The notes under the pieces: generated by a model
Databases searched by the model: none
The model's input: only the letters and a program-made list of their open reading frames with translations
What the model was told of the DNA's origin: nothing
Assembly: GCA_020346185.1 (NCBI GenBank)
Contig: CP070775.1
Coordinates: 1,324,897-1,357,774 of the forward strand
Source: Betaproteobacteria bacterium
GTDB taxonomy: Bacteria; Pseudomonadota; Gammaproteobacteria; Burkholderiales; Eutrophovitaceae
DNA: 32,878 nt
Reading direction: 5' to 3'
Shown here: positions 16,418-24,180 of the stretch, one piece after another
Layout: each line of letters opens with the position of its first letter
How positions within the stretch are numbered: position 1 is the first letter of the stretch
Position numbers and translations under genes: made by a program

Positions 16418-17524
16418 ATGCTTGCAGATTTTTCCACTTTCCTCGAGCGTCTTGGCTTGGGTTTCGAGTCACTCTTGACGCTGTTTCTGGCGGCCGCGCT
16501 CGGGCTCGCGCTTGCCTGGGTCACCACGTTTTTGCTCAAGCGAATGGCCAAGTTCGAACGCACACGTCTCGCTGCCGCTGTCGCGGCACGCTGCGCCGCC
16601 CCATTAAAGGTTCTTCTGCCTGTCCTGGCGATGTCTGTCGCGCTAACCGGTCTCGATACCTCCGCGGGCATCGGCGAGCATTTGCCGCGCGCGCTGACCG
16701 TACTGGGTATCGCACTGGCGGGTTGGCTCGCCATACGCGCCGTGCGCGGGTTGGTCGACTACTTTCTGACCGCCTACAGCATAGATCACGCCGACAACCT
16801 GGAAGCGCGCCGAATGCAAACGCAGATCCGGGTGCTGGGGCGGGTGATGATCTTCGTCGTCGTGCTCGTGACTGCCGCCGCAGTGATGATGTCGATTCCC
16901 AGCATCCGCCATATTGGTGTGAGCGTGTTTGCCTCGGCTGGGATCGCTGGGCTCGCCCTGGGTTTGGCGGCGCGACCAGCGCTTGGCAATGTCATTGCCG
17001 GTATCCAGATTGCGTTGACGCAACCGATTCGGATTGAGGATGCGGTGGTTGTCGAAGGTGAATGGGGCTGGATAGAAGAGATTCACCTGACATATGTCGT
17101 GGTGCGCATCTGGGATTTGCGCCGCCTGATTCTGCCGATCTCGTACTTCATCGAGAGGCCCTTCCAGAACTGGACTCGTACCACTGCGGACATACTCGGC
17201 TCGGTCATATTGCATATGGACTACAGCGTACCGGTGGACGAGATTCGTGCCGAATTTGGCCGGGCCGTCAGAGCATCGAAGCACTGGGACAGCAAGGTTG
17301 ACGTGGTGCATGTCGTGGACTGCACAGATAGAACGATGCAAATCCGGTTGCTGATGAGCGCCGCCAGTTCGCCCGGCGCGTGGGAGTTGCGTTGCGCCGT
17401 GCGTGAGCACATGATCGGCTACCTGCAGCGCGAGTACCCTGAGTCGTTGCCGCGGATTCGACTGGAGAAAATCGACGAAGTTGGCCGCGGCGCCGCGATG
17501 CAGGGTTCCTCAAACAACGGTTAA
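16418..17524 (+). CDS. MscS-family small-conductance mechanosensitive channel
   Basis: A 368-residue membrane protein with helices near residues 15-35, 65-85, 95-115 and 145-170, then the pore-helix region IGVSVFASAGIAGLALGLAA and RPALGNVIAGIQIALTQPI. The beta domain follows with EDAVVVEGEWGWIEEI and the conserved ILPISYFIERPFQNW. The family opens on membrane tension to release solutes after osmotic downshock. The ATG at 16418 is preferred over a GTG 39 bases upstream, which would add a charged leader that does not fit. The gene is short and compact compared with the long coiled-coil paralogue at the left end of the window. Confidence 0.9.
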   Translation: MLADFSTFLERLGLGFESLLTLFLAAALGLALAWVTTFLLKRMAKFERTRLAAAVAARCAAPLKVLLPVLAMSVALTGLDTSAGIGEHLPRALTVLGIALAGWLAIRAVRGLVDYFLTAYSIDHADNLEARRMQTQIRVLGRVMIFVVVLVTAAAVMMSIPSIRHIGVSVFASAGIAGLALGLAARPALGNVIAGIQIALTQPIRIEDAVVVEGEWGWIEEIHLTYVVVRIWDLRRLILPISYFIERPFQNWTRTTADILGSVILHMDYSVPVDEIRAEFGRAVRASKHWDSKVDVVHVVDCTDRTMQIRLLMSAASSPGAWELRCAVREHMIGYLQREYPESLPRIRLEKIDEVGRGAAMQGSSNNG

Positions 17525-17670
17525 CTCGAGAGTCTTCGTGGTTTTACCGAGGCCGTGATCGAGGCTAGCGGCGCTGCTCGATGCGTTGCTGAGGAAATTG
17601 CTGCCCGGTTTTTCCGAAGCAACGCGATCGATAGCGGAGTAACTGCACTCATGAGATGGGGAGACCAAGA

Positions 17671-18114
17671 ATGCCGACTTACACTGTCCTTTCTCCTGCT
17701 GGCCAATTGTCGCGCCAGAAGAAGAAGACCATTGCTGGGAACATTACCCGCACCCACAACGAGGTTACTGGCGCGCCGTCGTTCTTTGCCCAGGTCGTGT
17801 TCGTTGATATCGCAGATGGAAACTGGTTCGTCGGCGGGGCCGCGCTGGAATCAGACCAGATTTACATTTATGGCCACATTCGTGACGGACGTTCCGCTGA
17901 AATGAAGCGCAAGCTGGTGTTGGCGCTTCGGGACGCTCTCGCCGAGGGTGCTGCGGTCCCTACCAGTCGGGTGTGGAGTTACATCGTCGAACTACCGGCG
18001 GCGGACATGGTGGAATACGGTCACGTTCTTCCCGAACCTGGCGACGAAGCCGCATGGATGGAAGGGTTGCCATCTGAGGATCGAGCAATGATGGAGACTG
18101 TCGGGCCGGCATAG
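17671..18114 (+). CDS. Tautomerase-superfamily protein, cis-3-chloroacrylic acid dehalogenase-like
   Basis: A 147-residue protein starting Met-Pro-Thr-Tyr; after Met removal Pro1 would be the catalytic base. GGGGAGA before 17671 supports this start over the ATG 15 bases upstream. Against the cis-CaaD family all six reported catalytic residues are in register: Pro1, His28, Arg70, Arg73, Tyr103 and Glu114, and the C-terminal MVEYGHVLPEPG and WMEGLPSEDRAMMET also match. cis-CaaD hydrolyses cis-3-chloroacrylate to malonate semialdehyde; Cg10062 shares these residues but is poor at that reaction, so the native substrate is open. Located 21 bases before a membrane-protein gene, no haloalkane pathway genes are near. 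Confidence 0.88.
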   Translation: MPTYTVLSPAGQLSRQKKKTIAGNITRTHNEVTGAPSFFAQVVFVDIADGNWFVGGAALESDQIYIYGHIRDGRSAEMKRKLVLALRDALAEGAAVPTSRVWSYIVELPAADMVEYGHVLPEPGDEAAWMEGLPSEDRAMMETVGPA

Positions 18115-18135
18115 GAAGGGAGTCGGCGAAACCTT

Positions 18136-18777
18136 ATGAGCGTTTTGCAGCCAGAGAGTAGGGTGACCGTTTCTCTGTGGATAAAAATAAGCTACACGGT
18201 TTTTGTGGCACTTCTGGTGCCCGTTTACTGGCTTCAGTACGGACCGCAGAATTTTCTTTGGGGTTCAGATCTCGTTTTGTTTGGAACACTGTTGGCGGTT
18301 TGGTTGGAGAGCCGTTTGCTCATCAGCATGATGGCGATTGCGGCCCTGATTCCAGAACTTTTTTGGACGGTCGACTATTTCGGACGATTGATTGCCGGAC
18401 CAGAGGCGCTACCAGGACTCGGCACACAGTACATGTTCAATCCTGATATTCCGCTGCACGTTCGTGGACTTTCACTGTTCCACATTGTGCTTCCCCCGTT
18501 ACTCGTTTGGCTACTGCAACGGTTCGGCTATGAGCGACGCGCATTTATCTATCAGACTGTGCTGGCGTGTCTGGTCTTGCTGATTTCTTACCTGTTTACG
18601 GAGCCGACGGCAAACATTAACTGGATCTACGGCTTTGGGCGCGAGCCTCAAACATGGATGCCGGAGCGTGTGTACCTCGCTTTGTTGATGATCTGCATCC
18701 CGTTATTCTTTTACTTGCCCACACATCTGGTGCTCAGGAAATTGTTCGGGCGGTCGTCAAAGAGAAGCACCGGTTAG
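18136..18777 (+). CDS. Uncharacterised integral membrane protein
   Basis: A 213-residue hydrophobic protein with about six or seven membrane helices (residues near 15-35, 45-65, 66-80, 115-130, 138-158 and 180-200). Between helices lie conserved-looking motifs: ELFWTVDYFGRL, LSLFHIVLPP, and TEPTANINWIYGFG. I do not recognise the family. The ATG follows AGGGAG about ten bases upstream, and the gene is 21 bases from the tautomerase stop, so the two are probably one transcript. The histidines in FH and PTH positions and the polar residues near the membrane edge may be functional, but nothing points to a substrate. Confidence 0.7.
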   Translation: MSVLQPESRVTVSLWIKISYTVFVALLVPVYWLQYGPQNFLWGSDLVLFGTLLAVWLESRLLISMMAIAALIPELFWTVDYFGRLIAGPEALPGLGTQYMFNPDIPLHVRGLSLFHIVLPPLLVWLLQRFGYERRAFIYQTVLACLVLLISYLFTEPTANINWIYGFGREPQTWMPERVYLALLMICIPLFFYLPTHLVLRKLFGRSSKRSTG

Positions 18778-18809
18778 GGTGCCAGGCGAACCTTTCGATC
18801 AATTCAATG

Positions 18810-18986
18810 AGCGCGTCGAGTTTCGCCGCGCGTGTTGTTGTTTTAGTTCCGGCCGCGCACTACGTTTGCTTAACCTGCTGCGCAGGTTAGCCTGCACTGA
18901 AATGACTTTATTTACCCGCTTCGCAGCCTTTTCGACTAAAGGTCGAAAAGCGCGTCGAGTTTCGCCGCGCAAATAAAGTCATTTTC
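18810..18986. repeat. Direct repeat and nested inverted repeats around the end of the pterin dehydratase gene
   Basis: A 22-base direct repeat lies at 18810-18831 and 18949-18970. An outer inverted repeat pairs GAAATGACTTTATTT (18899-18913) with AAATAAAGTCATTT (18971-18984). Inside it is a perfect nine-base stem, CTTTTCGAC/GTCGAAAAG (18928-18936 and 18942-18950), containing the dehydratase stop codon. A further eight-base palindrome, TAACCTGC/GCAGGTTA, is at 18871-18889. The right-hand copies are coding sequence for the C-terminus of the dehydratase. Confidence 0.85.
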
Positions 18987-19277
18987 ACTAATGCCTTTTA
19001 TTGCGTGGGTCATGTAGGCGACTTCGCATTTGTCATAGCTGACCGTGATGTCAGGATGATGGTCTTCGCGGTGCGAGATCCACGCTGTTGCGTTGACGAA
19101 CGCCATCGTCTGGTAGTAATCCTTGAAGTTGTAGGTCTTGCGGATCATGCCGTCCGTATAGGCCCAGCCTTCGACGCCCTTGAGCAAGTGGCCGATCTGG
19201 ACCTCGGTCATCGGATCGACGCCACCCTCACAGGGTTTGCATTTCTTGCGCACCAGGTTTTGTGCTGTCGTGACCAT
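18936..19277 (-). CDS. phhB: 4a-hydroxytetrahydrobiopterin dehydratase (pterin-4a-carbinolamine dehydratase)
   Basis: A 113-residue enzyme that dehydrates 4a-hydroxytetrahydropterin during pterin recycling after aromatic hydroxylation. Active-site histidines lie in HREDHHPDI (His73, His74 with the nearby aromatic WISH), and CKPCEGG near the N-terminus is typical of the bacterial form. GGAGGAA nine bases upstream supports the start. No phenylalanine hydroxylase gene is in the window; the enzyme can also act elsewhere. The 3' end, including the stop at 18936-18938, falls in a strong inverted repeat, and the last 35 codons include sequence repeated in the adjacent intergenic DNA. Confidence 0.95.
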   Translation of the reverse strand: MVTTAQNLVRKKCKPCEGGVDPMTEVQIGHLLKGVEGWAYTDGMIRKTYNFKDYYQTMAFVNATAWISHREDHHPDITVSYDKCEVAYMTHAIKGISENDFICAAKLDALFDL

Positions 19278-19310
19278 GTTCAGAATTTCCTCCGCTTCAT
19301 GATGAACGTG

Positions 19311-20561
19311 TCAGGCTCTCGATAACTGTTCGAGTCGCGCGATGCGCACCGCCGCCGGCGGATGCGAGTCGTAGAATGCCGAATGCAGCGGGTCAGGCGT
19401 CAGTGTCGAGGCGTTGTCCTTGTAGAGCTTGACGAGGGCCCGCACCAGGTCATGCGCCGGCGCATGCTCGGCGGCGTAGGCGTCAGCTTCGAATTCATTG
19501 TTGCGCAAATATGCAGCAAGCAACGGGCGCATGAAAAACAGGAATGGCGGCACGACCAGATAGAAAACCGTCAGGACCAGCGCGTCCGATGCCGGGAAGG
19601 AAATGTTCAAGCCGCTAAACAGCCACGATGTATTTTTCGCGAGGCCGAGCAGCCAGAAAAACACGAAACCGAGTACCGCAAACATGGCAGTCAGTTTCAG
19701 CACATGGCGACGTTTGAAGTGCCCGAGTTCGTGGGCGAGAACGGCTTCCACCTCGGGACCGTCATGACGCTCTACCAGTGTGTCGAAAAACACAATGCGC
19801 TTCGATTTGCCGAAGCCGGTGAAATACGCATTGCCATGACTGCTGCGTTTGCTGCCGTCCATCACAAACAGCCCTTTGGATTGAAAACCGCAGCGTATGA
19901 GCAGCGCTTCGATGCGCTGCTTTAGATCCTGGTTCTCGAGCGGCGAGAATTTATTGAACAGCGGAGCAATGACGGTTGGCGAAATGAACTGAACAAAAAG
20001 CCAGAAAGCTACTCCTGCCAGCCAGGCGTAGAGCCACCAGTTGCCGCCCGCCGCGCTCATCAGCCACAACAGAACGGCGAGGAACGGAAGTCCCAGCACC
20101 GCCGAGACGACAAGCCCAACGACGAAGTCCTTGATGAACAGTCCGGACGTCATTTTATTGAAGCCGAACTTTTCCTCGATCACGAATGTGCGGTATAGAT
20201 CGAAAGGCACGTCGATGACCGACATCAGCAGGCCAAGAAAGGCAAAGAACAGAACGCCGCGCGCGAGCTCGTCGCTCAGGAAGTTCGCGGTCAGGTCGTA
20301 AACACCCTGCAGGACGCCGCCAAATGTCAAGATCAAAAGTACCGCTGCGTTGAACACGATGCCGAGCATCGAGAAGCGTGACTTTGCGACTGTGTAATCG
20401 GCAGCCTTTTGATGCGCATCAAGGGGCATTTCCGAACTGAAAGCGTCTGGCACACTGGCACGATGCGCGCGCACGTAATTGACGTGGCGCCGGGCCAGCC
20501 ACAGCCGGGTTGCCGCGGCGACGGTTACTGCCAACAGGAAAAGTATCGAGAAAGTATTCAT
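19311..20561 (-). CDS. M48-family membrane metallopeptidase (Ste24/HtpX-like)
   Basis: A 416-residue integral membrane zinc protease. The ATG at 20561 (MNTFSILFLL) is preferred over an upstream in-frame start because it gives a clean first membrane helix. The active site is HELGH at residues 277-281, with the third zinc ligand in NNEFEADAYA near residue 356. Several helices precede and follow the site, as in Ste24 proteases; the sequence SHGNAYFTGFGKSKRIVFFDTL is characteristic. Such enzymes cut membrane or misfolded proteins; a CaaX role is a eukaryotic function and not implied. It is divergent from orn; this M48/orn pairing is common in betaproteobacteria. Confidence 0.93.
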   Translation of the reverse strand: MNTFSILFLLAVTVAAATRLWLARRHVNYVRAHRASVPDAFSSEMPLDAHQKAADYTVAKSRFSMLGIVFNAAVLLILTFGGVLQGVYDLTANFLSDELARGVLFFAFLGLLMSVIDVPFDLYRTFVIEEKFGFNKMTSGLFIKDFVVGLVVSAVLGLPFLAVLLWLMSAAGGNWWLYAWLAGVAFWLFVQFISPTVIAPLFNKFSPLENQDLKQRIEALLIRCGFQSKGLFVMDGSKRSSHGNAYFTGFGKSKRIVFFDTLVERHDGPEVEAVLAHELGHFKRRHVLKLTAMFAVLGFVFFWLLGLAKNTSWLFSGLNISFPASDALVLTVFYLVVPPFLFFMRPLLAAYLRNNEFEADAYAAEHAPAHDLVRALVKLYKDNASTLTPDPLHSAFYDSHPPAAVRIARLEQLSRA

Positions 20562-20637
20562 TGGATTCGCTGCCGGTTTGGTACTGTTGTTCGATGTGAC
20601 ACAATATCCCAATGAAAATTCAATGGAAATTGCTAGT

Positions 20638-20643
20638 TATAAT
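20638..20643 (+). promoter_or_regulatory. Candidate -10 element of orn
   Basis: TATAAT at 20638-20643 ends 11 bases before the orn ATG. No clear -35 box is visible, and no ribosome site lies between it and the ATG, so if used it would give an almost leaderless mRNA. Confidence 0.35.
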
Positions 20644-20654
20644 CATCAAATATT

Positions 20655-21209
20655 ATGGCACAAGAGAAGAAAAGTTCTGACAACCTGATCTGGCTGGACA
20701 TGGAGATGACCGGCTTGAATCCGGACCGCGATCGCATCATCGAGATTGCAGTAGTGATTACAGACTCGCAACTGGAGAAGGTGGCCGAATCCCCGGTTCT
20801 GGTCGTACATCAGCCCGAGCGGGTTTTGAGCGCAATGGATGACTGGAACAAATCAACGCATGGGCGTTCCGGTCTGGTCGAAAGGGTCAAGGCGTCGCGC
20901 CTCGACGAGGTAACGGTAGAGGAGCAAATGCTCGCGTTCCTTGATCAGTATGTGCCGGCCAATACTTCACCCTTGTGCGGCAACTCGATCTGTCAGGATC
21001 GGCGTTTTCTGGCCCGCTGGATGCCGCGGCTCGAACAGCATTTTCACTACCGTAACCTCGACGTGTCTACGCTGAAAGAATTGGCGAAGCGCTGGAAACC
21101 GGAGATCATGTCCGGCGTCGTCAAACACGGCAAGCATGAGGCGCTTGCCGACATCTACGAGTCAATTGAGGAAATGAAGTACTATCGGGCGAATTTTCTT
21201 CGAGCCTGA
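20655..21209 (+). CDS. orn: Oligoribonuclease
   Basis: A 184-residue 3'-5' exoribonuclease of the DEDDh class that degrades very short RNAs, including the pGpG from cyclic di-GMP turnover. Catalytic residues visible are Asp15 and Glu17 in WLDMEMTGL, Asp in [10 protein letters not shown], and His/Asp in KHEALADI. The domain order and length are standard. The ATG at 20655 has no ribosome-binding purine run upstream, and a TATAAT lies 11 bases away, which suggests a leaderless or near-leaderless message. It is transcribed divergently from the M48 protease gene. Confidence 0.97.
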   Translation: MAQEKKSSDNLIWLDMEMTGLNPDRDRIIEIAVVITDSQLEKVAESPVLVVHQPERVLSAMDDWNKSTHGRSGLVERVKASRLDEVTVEEQMLAFLDQYVPANTSPLCGNSICQDRRFLARWMPRLEQHFHYRNLDVSTLKELAKRWKPEIMSGVVKHGKHEALADIYESIEEMKYYRANFLRA

Positions 21210-21320
21210 TTGCTCTTTTTCAGCTATCCGCCTCGAGCTTGTTTCACGGAGTTGCCGCGACCAGTCGCTGTTGCTAGCTGCGTCGTGATCTCGCTCATTA
21301 CTCAAGGGCGATTTCGCTAG

Positions 21321-21527
21321 TTACTGCAAGGCGATTTCGCCGTCAAAATCAACGTCCAGTCCCAGCGAGGGGATGGTCAGTTTCATCGACACCGGCAGTG
21401 TTTCGATGCCTTGGAGCTTGTTCTCGGCGAGCGCTTTTGAAACCGCCTGTTCGATCTCGCGCTGCGAGCCGACGCCGGTCATTTTGAGAAACTTGCGGAT
21501 ACTCATGTTGAAGTTGTCTTCGTTCAT
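21321..21527 (-). CDS. Small DUF6494-like protein
   Basis: A 68-residue soluble protein (start MNEDNFNMSIRKFLKMTGV, then a helical QREIEQAVSKAL segment and a C-terminal strand LDVDFDGEIALQ). I recall this as DUF6494, a short family of unknown function. The ATG at 21527 overlaps the pgi stop (ATGA) and is preceded by AGGGGGAAA, so this start is preferred over the in-frame ATG 21 bases upstream inside pgi. The overlap implies translational coupling with pgi. Function unknown. Confidence 0.75.
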   Translation of the reverse strand: MNEDNFNMSIRKFLKMTGVGSQREIEQAVSKALAENKLQGIETLPVSMKLTIPSLGLDVDFDGEIALQ

Positions 21528-23185
21528 TGTTTCCCCCTCATTGCACAAATTCGTTTGATCAGGGCTGCAGTGGATTGATCATGGTCAGGTGAAGCATGAC
21601 CCGCGCGCAGATCATTCAGCACTTCCTTCGCCAGACCCTTGCCAAGCTCTACACCCCACTGATCAAAGGAATTGATATTCCAGATTGCACCTTGCACAAA
21701 TACCTTGTGCTCGTATAGCGCAATGAGTGCGCCAACCGAGTGTGCATCTAGCCGCTCCATGAGAATGGTACTGCTTGGCCGGTTCCCTGGAAAACTGCGG
21801 TGCGCGGCCAGTCGTTGCGCCTCCTGGCCCTTGATTCCTCGCGCCTGTAGCTCCTCGAGCACCTCATCTTTGGTTCGCCCGCGCAACAGCGCCTCGGACT
21901 GGGCGATGCAATTGGCGAGCAGGATCTCATGATGCTCCGCCATGCCCCACTCGCTTTTTGCGGCGACAATGAAATCGCACGGCGTGACCTGGGTACCCTG
22001 GTGCAAGTGCTGGAAAAAGGCATGCTGACCGTTAGTGCCGGGCGCTCCCCAGATGATCGGGCCAGTAGTGTACTCGACGGTGTCACCGGCGCGATCGATG
22101 CTCTTGCCGTTACTCTCCATGTCGAGTTGTTGGAGATGCATCGGCAGCCATGACAGATCCTGCGCGTAGGGGAGCACAGCGTGGGTCGGCGAATCCAGAA
22201 AATTGGTGTGCCAGACGCCGATAAGGGCCAGCAGCAAGGGCATGTTCACATGCGCGGGGGCGTTGCGGAAATGCTCATCCATGGCGTATGCGCCAGCGAG
22301 AAGCCGGTCAAATTGCCGGAAGCCGACCGCCAAGGCAATCGGCAGGCCGATCGCTGACCAAAGGGAATAACGTCCGCCCACCCAGTCCCAGAAGCCGAAT
22401 ACCCGTTCCGGCGGTATGCCGAACGCGCCGGTTTCATCGAGATTGGTCGAGGCCGCCGCGAAGTGCTGCCCGACGACGCTGTCCAGGGACTCTGCCCCAT
22501 TCAAATTAGTGAGTAGCCACTCGCGAGCAGACCTCGCATTAGTCATGGTTTCTTGCGTCGTGAAGGTTTTCGACGAGACGATAAACAAAGTTGCTTCCGG
22601 ATCCAGGTCAGCAACTGTCGCGGCTAGGTGAGCACCGTCGACATTGGAAACGAAATGGAGCCGGGGGCCGCGCTGCGCAAAGGGCCGCAGTGCGCTGTAG
22701 ATGGTTAGTGGCCCAAGATCGGAACCACCGATCCCGATGTTGACGACGTCGGCAAACGGTTTGCCGGTGGAACCGCGCAACGTTCCGTTTCGCACCGATT
22801 CTGAAAACTCGCGCAGTCGATGCAGGACCGCTCTGACGTCTGGCATCACGTCGCGACCGTCGACACAAATGGGGCGTTGCGATTGATTGCGCAAGGCAAT
22901 ATGCAATACCGGGCGGTTCTCTGTGACATTGATGCGGCGGCCGTCAAACATCGCCTGTGTTTGCTCGGCGACGCTCGATTCTGCGGCTAGCGCTAGCAGC
23001 AATTGCACTGTCTGGTCCGAAACGGGGTTCTTCGAAAAATCGAGAATCAGGCCGGCAGCTTCCAGGCTGTAGCGTTCGGCGCGCCGCGGGTCGCTCGCAA
23101 ATAGACCAACAATGTCACGTGCTTGCGGTCGCGCCGCGTGCGCTTCGAGGGCTTTCCAGCTGTTGCGCTCGGTCAGGCGCGCCAT
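21524..23185 (-). CDS. pgi: Glucose-6-phosphate isomerase
   Basis: A 553-residue cytoplasmic isomerase interconverting glucose-6-phosphate and fructose-6-phosphate. All family motifs are present in order: NIGIGGSDLGP (phosphate loop), the SSKTFTTQET signature, GFWDWVGGRYS, GTNGQHAFFQHLHQG (catalytic Glu/His region), and INSFDQWGVELGK near the C-terminus with the catalytic lysine. Length fits the long bacterial type. No alternative start lies between the ATG at 23185 and the upstream stop; the ribosome site is weak. It is followed by the overlapping small DUF6494-like gene. Confidence 0.97.
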   Translation of the reverse strand: MARLTERNSWKALEAHAARPQARDIVGLFASDPRRAERYSLEAAGLILDFSKNPVSDQTVQLLLALAAESSVAEQTQAMFDGRRINVTENRPVLHIALRNQSQRPICVDGRDVMPDVRAVLHRLREFSESVRNGTLRGSTGKPFADVVNIGIGGSDLGPLTIYSALRPFAQRGPRLHFVSNVDGAHLAATVADLDPEATLFIVSSKTFTTQETMTNARSAREWLLTNLNGAESLDSVVGQHFAAASTNLDETGAFGIPPERVFGFWDWVGGRYSLWSAIGLPIALAVGFRQFDRLLAGAYAMDEHFRNAPAHVNMPLLLALIGVWHTNFLDSPTHAVLPYAQDLSWLPMHLQQLDMESNGKSIDRAGDTVEYTTGPIIWGAPGTNGQHAFFQHLHQGTQVTPCDFIVAAKSEWGMAEHHEILLANCIAQSEALLRGRTKDEVLEELQARGIKGQEAQRLAAHRSFPGNRPSSTILMERLDAHSVGALIALYEHKVFVQGAIWNINSFDQWGVELGKGLAKEVLNDLRAGHASPDHDQSTAALIKRICAMRGKQ

Positions 23186-23439
23186 GGCTTGAGATTCGGC
23201 GACTGCATCGGCATCGGTACGGTCTGTCGGAACGACTTCATAGCGGCGATTTTAAGCTTTAATTGCGGGTGCGAAGGAAGCAATCGGAATCTCGCCCCTG
23301 CAATGTGTGAATTCTCTAATTCGTTCGATCCCGACGCGTGGCCGCGAGACGTTCAGCTTCAGCGGCGTCGGAAAAGCAAAAAGCCTCCAGAGTAATCTGG
23401 AGGCTTTTTGTCGGGGAGTTAAGGGGCTTGACCCGTTAC
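23186..23439. terminator. Intergenic region with strong terminator downstream of the phasin gene
   Basis: A perfect 14-base stem (AAAAAGCCTCCAGA at 23378-23391 with its complement at 23396-23409, loop GTAA) has a T-run on the minus strand and ends phasin transcription 30 bases past its stop. The arms begin with A-runs, so it may act in both directions. The rest of the stretch holds no gene I can support; it precedes pgi. Confidence 0.8.
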
Positions 23440-23973
23440 TTAGGCCGCCGACTTCTTCTTTGACGCGGTCGGGCTCACCGTGCTGACCGTTGCGGAGGTC
23501 ACCTCCTGGACTTGCTTGCTGGCCTTTGAAATCGCGTCGTAGGTCTGATTGGCTGCGGCAACGGCAGATTTCATCGCGGCGACTGCCATATCGGAGCCGG
23601 CCGGTGCATTTTTCTCGGCTTGATCAAGGCTGGACACGATAATCTTGTTGACCTCAGTCATTTTCGCTTCGACGATCTTGCTGAACTCACTCTGTGCCTC
23701 GCTCATGATGTCGTAGCTGTCCTTCATGTAAGCGGTCATAGCATCGAAGGCCGGTTGCGCGAGCTGGGACTGCAGGGCGGTCATGGACTGTACGTCTTTG
23801 GCTTCAGCCATTGCCTTGCTGTTGTCTGTCGCGGTCGAGATGGCGGACTTGATTGCCCCGACGTTCAGGTCCATGGCCTTTTCGGCTGCGCTAGCTGCAA
23901 TATTGGCCAAGGCAACGGTTGTTGCCATATTCTCTTTCTGTGCTGCGGTCATCTGCTCCATAATCGTCGACAT
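23440..23973 (-). CDS. phaP: Phasin family protein
   Basis: A 177-residue all-helical protein that coats polyhydroxyalkanoate granules. Start at 23973 (MSTIMEQMTAAQKEN) is chosen for AGGAGG five bases upstream; the longer in-frame ORF would extend across the promoter and is not real. It has long amphipathic Ala/Glu/Lys-rich helices without strong membrane segments and ends in a Lys/Ala tail (SKKKSAA), as in the Phasin_2 group. A near-consensus sigma70 promoter and a palindromic operator candidate lie upstream, consistent with repression when granules are absent. It is monocistronic with a strong terminator. No phaC synthase is in the window, but phaA and bktB type thiolases lie 1-3 kb away. 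Confidence 0.92.
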   Translation of the reverse strand: MSTIMEQMTAAQKENMATTVALANIAASAAEKAMDLNVGAIKSAISTATDNSKAMAEAKDVQSMTALQSQLAQPAFDAMTAYMKDSYDIMSEAQSEFSKIVEAKMTEVNKIIVSSLDQAEKNAPAGSDMAVAAMKSAVAAANQTYDAISKASKQVQEVTSATVSTVSPTASKKKSAA

Positions 23974-24048
23974 ACAACCTCCTGAAAAAAGTGGGAAAAA
24001 ACCTACAAAACTGGAATCCAGCGTCATGGATCCCGTGCGAAGAGTGCA

Positions 24049-24065
24049 TTTGTGCAATGCACAAA
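24049..24065. promoter_or_regulatory. Palindromic operator candidate, likely PhaR-type
   Basis: TTTGTGCAATGCACAAA is a perfect inverted repeat (two eight-base arms, one central base) covering roughly +3 to +19 of the phasin promoter. PhaR repressors of PHA bacteria bind TGC/GCA palindromes of this sort near phasin promoters; assignment to PhaR is inference, as phaR is not in the window. Confidence 0.6.
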
Positions 24066-24074
24066 CGATAGCGA

Positions 24075-24102
24075 ATTGTACCGCTGACACGGGTATTGTC
24101 AA
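24075..24102 (-). promoter_or_regulatory. Sigma70 promoter of the phasin gene
   Basis: Minus strand TTGACA (24097-24102) and TACAAT (24075-24080) with a 16-base spacer: a near-consensus pair. Expected start of transcription is near 24068, about 95 bases before the phasin ATG. Confidence 0.85.
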
Positions 24103-24180
24103 TAGGCGATGCTGTTTTTTTGAGCGCTGCGCGAAATAATTAGATCATCATTAACAGATAGTTACAATTTTGTTCTTCAG

